8,514 nt of DNA, taken from the NCBI GenBank assembly GCA_021847855.1, contig JAJZOT010000056.1:1-8514 (forward strand), written 5' to 3'. The notes beneath the pieces are model-generated. The model worked only from the letters and a program-made list of their open reading frames with translations, had not been told where the DNA came from and made no database searches. A program made the translations under genes and the position numbers. Source of the DNA: Thermoplasmata archaeon (GTDB taxonomy: Archaea; Thermoplasmatota; Thermoplasmata; Thermoplasmatales; Thermoplasmataceae). Positions 5,585 through 8,514 of the stretch are shown here, one piece after another; within the stretch, counting starts at the first letter, position 1, and the number at the start of each line of letters is the position of its first letter.

Positions 5585-6304
5585 TTACTTTGAAAGGAAA
5601 ACGTTAAGGCGTTTGCTTATTTTTCCTTTAACCATTGTTGTCTTGAACTCAATCTTCCCTATTTCCCCAGTTCTCAGAACATCTGTTCCAAATTCTGCCT
5701 GTGGAGGAAGTCCCTGAATTTTCAAAACCCGTATTGGATCAAAATCAGGCACTCTTCCCTTGCAGATCTTCATCAATTCCTGATCCTCCGTGAAATTGGT
5801 CTTTGGCATATAATCAAAATTGACATCAAGGTTTTTCTCCACAAAGCTATTTGCCTCATCCTGCAGTTCACTCACCAGTGCTTCCGTGAGGTCCCCATCC
5901 ATTTCAATGTCAACCCACGCCTGGTCATCATAAGTCTGGTTTATTCTTGTGGTTGCCCCATATTTCTTAAAGACTATTCCAGAAATGATCTTCAGTGCGG
6001 TCCTGAATCTCATATGTACATATCTGACGTCCCAGTCAATAATCTGGTGAACCTCCTTCCCCTTTATGCCATCAGGGAATGTATCATGGGACATCAGGTG
6101 CACATCTGTCCCATCATTCCATGTATCCACTATAACATACTCTTTGCCGTCGATTATGACCTTTCCACGGTCGTTAGGTTGCCCATCACCAGTTGGGTAA
6201 AACACTGATTTGTCCACAACCAAGTCGGTGAATTCAAAGAATTTCACTGTTCCCTTCCCTTCTTTCTGGTACTGGTCTTTAAGGTATAGAAGATCTGTTT
6301 GCAT
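5585..6304 (-). CDS. AlaX-like protein with all four zinc ligands replaced
   Basis: Homologue of AlaX, the free-standing relative of the alanyl-tRNA synthetase editing domain that removes Ser or Gly from mischarged tRNA-Ala. From M1 at 6304 it has 239 residues. The N-terminal barrel is recognisable: LLYLKDQYQKEGKGTV near the start and the signature YPTGDGQPNDRG at 36-47 (family YPxGGGQPxDxG). An IDWDVRY strand at 89-95 leads to the editing core. There the family zinc motif HxxxH reads R101-T-A-L-K105, and CxxxH reads E204-F-G-T-D208, followed by the normal TGEIGKI. The metal site is therefore lost while the surrounding motifs remain. The frame is open to ATG 6421; I chose 6304 because AlaX proteins begin a few residues before LYL and a TATA-like box is 24 bases upstream. 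It probably heads an operon with the zinc-ribbon membrane protein. Catalytic editing activity seems unlikely by the known mechanism. Confidence 0.85.
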   Translation of the reverse strand: MQTDLLYLKDQYQKEGKGTVKFFEFTDLVVDKSVFYPTGDGQPNDRGKVIIDGKEYVIVDTWNDGTDVHLMSHDTFPDGIKGKEVHQIIDWDVRYVHMRFRTALKIISGIVFKKYGATTRINQTYDDQAWVDIEMDGDLTEALVSELQDEANSFVEKNLDVNFDYMPKTNFTEDQELMKICKGRVPDFDPIRVLKIQGLPPQAEFGTDVLRTGEIGKIEFKTTMVKGKISKRLNVFLSK

Positions 6305-6320
6305 ACCTACACGATTGCTT

Positions 6321-6332
6321 TTATATTTAATT
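6321..6332 (-). promoter_or_regulatory. TATA-like box of the AlaX-like gene
   Basis: On the minus strand this reads AATTAAATATAA, centred about 22-24 bases before the ATG at 6304, which fits a leaderless start there. If translation instead began at 6421, this AT-rich box would encode LIKYK within the protein. Confidence 0.4.
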
Positions 6333-6430
6333 AAGTTGCGTGAAACCATCCGGAACATGACCTCGTTCCATGCCAGTGATCTGAAAGTTCCATATTCTTC
6401 GCTGAATTCATCCTCAACCATTAAACATGG

Positions 6431-6438
6431 TTATATCT
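6431..6438 (+). promoter_or_regulatory. TATA box of folC
   Basis: TTATATCT, centred about 24 bases before the ATG at 6457, matches the spacing seen for the AbrB operon and the AlaX-like gene. It supports 6457 over the upstream in-frame ATG at 6427, which precedes the box itself. Confidence 0.42.
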
Positions 6439-6456
6439 ATTACAATTCAATTACAG

Positions 6457-7743
6457 ATGGTGGACACCAAATACGAAGAATTTCTATATCAGCTTAAGAG
6501 GGAAGGAATCAAGCTCGATCTGTCAGTAACAGAGGAATTCGCAGAGATCCTGGGAAATCCGCAGAATAGCTTCAAGAGCATCCATGTAGCCGGAAGTAAT
6601 GGAAAGGGATCTGTTTCCGCTTATATTTACAATATAATCAGGCAGAAATACAGGACTGGACTATATACCTCTCCTCATCTCATAAATTTTAACGAGAGAA
6701 TAGTTGCGGGAAAAGAATCAATACCGGACAGCTATATTGATAAATTCCTGGAACTGCATAAAGATGAGATAGAGGAACTTTCAAAGTTCGATCGCAATCC
6801 TACATTTTTTGAGGTGACCACATTGATGGCGTTCAATTATTTCAAGGATGCTTCGTGCAAATATGCGGCTATTGAAGTTGGACTGGGTGGGAGGCTTGAT
6901 TCCACAAATATCATAACTCCTCTCGTAAGTGTGATTGCACAGGTAGGATTTGAGCATGCAGACAAACTTGGAGGTTCACTTACAGCTATATCTTACGAGA
7001 AAGGGGGCATAATAAAGAAAGGAATCCCGGTAGTTCTGAGCGACAACAAGCCCGAGGTTGTCAGAACGCTGGTAAGCATAGCACAGAGACGAAATTCTCC
7101 CATATATACAGTTGACGGGAACACAAAGATTGTGGATCTGGAAATGTCCATGGATGGAAACCGTTTCACACTTGAGACTCCGGTCACCACATATAAAATA
7201 AAATCTGGAATGATAGGGCAGTTCCAGGTCAGGAATATAGCATGTGCGGTGCTGGCGGTGGAAAACTCAGGGATAAAGATAGGGAAGCACAATATTGAGA
7301 AGGGCATTTCTGAAACAAGATGGCCTGCGAGGATGGAAATCGTAAGGAGGGACCCCATGGTGATGGTCGATTCGGCACATAATCCTCCGGCTGCAGTTGC
7401 CATTTCAACAAGTTTGAGGAAAATTACGGACAGAAAACCCCTTCTTCTTGTTGGCATGCTTTCCGATAAAGATCCTTTTTCATTCTTAAGTGAGCTCAGG
7501 AAAATATCTGAAAATATAGTATTCACGACTCCGGAAGAGCCGATTAGATCAATTGATCCCGACAGGCTGAACAGGCTGTATGGGAATCTGTTTGAGAAAA
7601 GCAGATCAATAAAAGACCCGGGTGAAGCATATGATTACTGTCTTGGAAAATCCGAATTTATACTGGTCACAGGTTCTATGTACCTTGTAGGGCTTATTAA
7701 GAAGATAGAAAAATCTCCGGTGATTCCATATGAGCCAGATTAA
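6457..7743 (+). CDS. folC: Folylpolyglutamate synthase / dihydrofolate synthase family
   Basis: A Mur-ligase-fold ATP-dependent enzyme that adds glutamate to folates (or to dihydropteroate) in the cytoplasm. Using the start at 6457 it has 428 residues, the normal length. Visible motifs are the P-loop AGSNGKGS at 45-52, YTSPHL at 70-75, the metal/omega-loop EVGLGGRLDSTN at 140-151 (E140 a likely Mg ligand), H167 in GFEH, and SYEKGGIIKKG around 179-189 with the candidate carbamylated lysine K182. The C-terminal domain carries RWPARME at 288-294, DSAHNP at 305-310 and GSMYLVG at 406-412. One small departure is that the usual DH before the LG motif is EH (E166). The ATG 6427 alternative would add ten residues that read through the TATA box. 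It is divergent from the AlaX-like gene and followed after 86 bases by orc1/cdc6. Whether it is bifunctional cannot be told from sequence. Confidence 0.92.
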   Translation: MVDTKYEEFLYQLKREGIKLDLSVTEEFAEILGNPQNSFKSIHVAGSNGKGSVSAYIYNIIRQKYRTGLYTSPHLINFNERIVAGKESIPDSYIDKFLELHKDEIEELSKFDRNPTFFEVTTLMAFNYFKDASCKYAAIEVGLGGRLDSTNIITPLVSVIAQVGFEHADKLGGSLTAISYEKGGIIKKGIPVVLSDNKPEVVRTLVSIAQRRNSPIYTVDGNTKIVDLEMSMDGNRFTLETPVTTYKIKSGMIGQFQVRNIACAVLAVENSGIKIGKHNIEKGISETRWPARMEIVRRDPMVMVDSAHNPPAAVAISTSLRKITDRKPLLLVGMLSDKDPFSFLSELRKISENIVFTTPEEPIRSIDPDRLNRLYGNLFEKSRSIKDPGEAYDYCLGKSEFILVTGSMYLVGLIKKIEKSPVIPYEPD

Positions 7744-7780
7744 GCTTTTGGTCATGTATTTGATCCTGCATACGATTCAA

Positions 7781-7790
7781 AAAATATTTA
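7781..7790 (+). promoter_or_regulatory. Possible TATA box of orc1/cdc6
   Basis: AAAATATTTA in the 86-base folC-orc1 gap is centred about 44 bases before the ATG at 7830, which would give a leader of roughly 18 bases with no clear Shine-Dalgarno. A second AT-rich element, TTGATATTT at 7807-7815, is closer but slightly too near for a leaderless start. No origin recognition box repeats are apparent in this gap. Confidence 0.25.
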
Positions 7791-7829
7791 GTACTCCTAC
7801 AACCTATTGATATTTCGCTGGTATTTTAC

Positions 7830-8514
7830 ATGAATCCGTTCGAAAAATATTCCGTTGAAATGACCAATAATGCGCTTGATCTGACAGTTCTTGAGGGTTC
7901 ATACCTGCCGGAGATTTTTCCACACAGGGAAAGGGAGATAGACCTTATGGTGAGGACTCTGAGCAGTGTCTTCCATAATAGCAGACCATCAAATCTGCTC
8001 ATATATGGAAAAACGGGTACAGGAAAGACCTCCACCACAACATATGTCACAAAAATGCTCAAGGAAAAAGACCCGGTTGGAATAGAGATCTTTCACGTAA
8101 ACTGCCAGGTTTTTGATTCCCCGTACTCCATCCTCGTTGAAATCGCAAACGCAATACCCCAGGAAAATGAGGATAAAATACCTGGACTGGGATGGCCCAT
8201 GGACAGGATATATTCTGAACTGTTGAGGCGGATGAACCGTTCCAGAAGATTCATGATAGTTGTTCTTGACGAGATAGACAAGATCATAAAAAAGAACGGC
8301 CCAGATTCTCTGTACGTGATATTGAAACTCAGTGATGATTCCGTAATGACGAGAACTTCATTCATCGGCATAACAAATGACACGGGCTTTCTGGAATCAC
8401 TGGATGCAAGAGTCCGAAGCAGGCTGAACCAGGAAAGCATAATGTTTCCTCCCTACAATGCATCAGAATTGAGGGATATACTTAAATTCAGGATAAGCAA
8501 CATATCGGAACTGA
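7830..8514 (+). CDS. cdc6: Orc1/Cdc6 replication initiator (5' part, cut by window edge)
   Basis: AAA+ ATPase that binds origin repeats and loads the MCM helicase in archaea. The first 228 codons are visible and the frame is open to the window end, so the rest of the AAA+ lid and the C-terminal winged helix are missing. Motifs in order are a pre-P-loop region PHREREIDLM at 31-40, Walker A GKTGTGKT at 60-67, Walker B IVVLDEID at 143-150, a sensor-1 ITND at 181-184, and the box VII region LDARVRSRL at 191-199 with the arginine-finger candidate. After these comes the typical FPPYNASELRDIL at 206-218. ATG 7830 gives the usual short N-terminus before the ATPase domain. In archaea cdc6/orc1 genes often lie next to an origin. 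The upstream gap is too short and shows no ORB-like repeats, so any origin would lie downstream or elsewhere. Confidence 0.95.
   Translation, partial: MNPFEKYSVEMTNNALDLTVLEGSYLPEIFPHREREIDLMVRTLSSVFHNSRPSNLLIYGKTGTGKTSTTTYVTKMLKEKDPVGIEIFHVNCQVFDSPYSILVEIANAIPQENEDKIPGLGWPMDRIYSELLRRMNRSRRFMIVVLDEIDKIIKKNGPDSLYVILKLSDDSVMTRTSFIGITNDTGFLESLDARVRSRLNQESIMFPPYNASELRDILKFRISNISEL

Noticed and set aside
7744..7829. Replication origin next to orc1/cdc6
   Set aside because: The 86-base gap has no repeated ORB-like element or G-rich motif and is hardly larger than a promoter.
1..8514. tRNA, rRNA, CRISPR arrays or insertion sequences
   Set aside because: No spaced repeats, no transposase motif, no terminal inverted repeats and no T-arm/acceptor pairing were found by eye on either strand.

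Overview
The window reads as a moderately AT-rich archaeal chromosome segment. The archaeal/eukaryal-type ribosomal proteins S8e and L10e, an Orc1/Cdc6 initiator, an AlaX-family protein and many genes with a TATA box about 24-31 bases before the start codon all point to Archaea. The mix of genes, the apparently leaderless transcripts and the base composition suggest a Thermoplasmatales-like euryarchaeon. That placement is an inference, not something the sequence proves.

Layout, left to right. The 5' part of S8e (minus) runs off the left edge. Behind it lies a 335-base stretch (243-577) with no intact gene, where pieces of a possible decayed gene can be read on the minus strand. Next come a short NfeD-family membrane protein (minus), a 12-TM-type MFS transporter (plus) and ribosomal protein L10e (minus). 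L10e converges on the transporter across a 38-base gap that holds a hairpin and T-tract. A 245-base divergent control region follows. It leads into a two-gene plus-strand operon: a 53-residue AbrB-type DNA-binding protein whose stop overlaps the GTG start of a second MFS transporter (GTGA). This operon meets, tail to tail with only 6 bases between, a minus-strand pair made of an AlaX-like protein and a polytopic membrane protein with a C-terminal zinc ribbon. The AlaX-like gene is divergent from folC (plus). The window ends inside an orc1/cdc6 gene (plus).

Most of the window is core archaeal housekeeping (translation, folate polyglutamylation, replication initiation) interspersed with transporters. 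The best candidate for new biology is the AlaX-like protein. Its fold-level motifs are intact, but all four predicted zinc ligands are replaced, the two histidines by Arg and Lys and the Cys/His pair by Glu and Asp. It is probably co-transcribed with the zinc-ribbon membrane protein. A second candidate is the AbrB-MFS unit, which looks like a self-contained regulator plus transporter pair. Several open frames in this window extend upstream through their own TATA boxes, so automatic start calls here are probably too long; I shortened L10e, the AlaX-like gene and folC accordingly.
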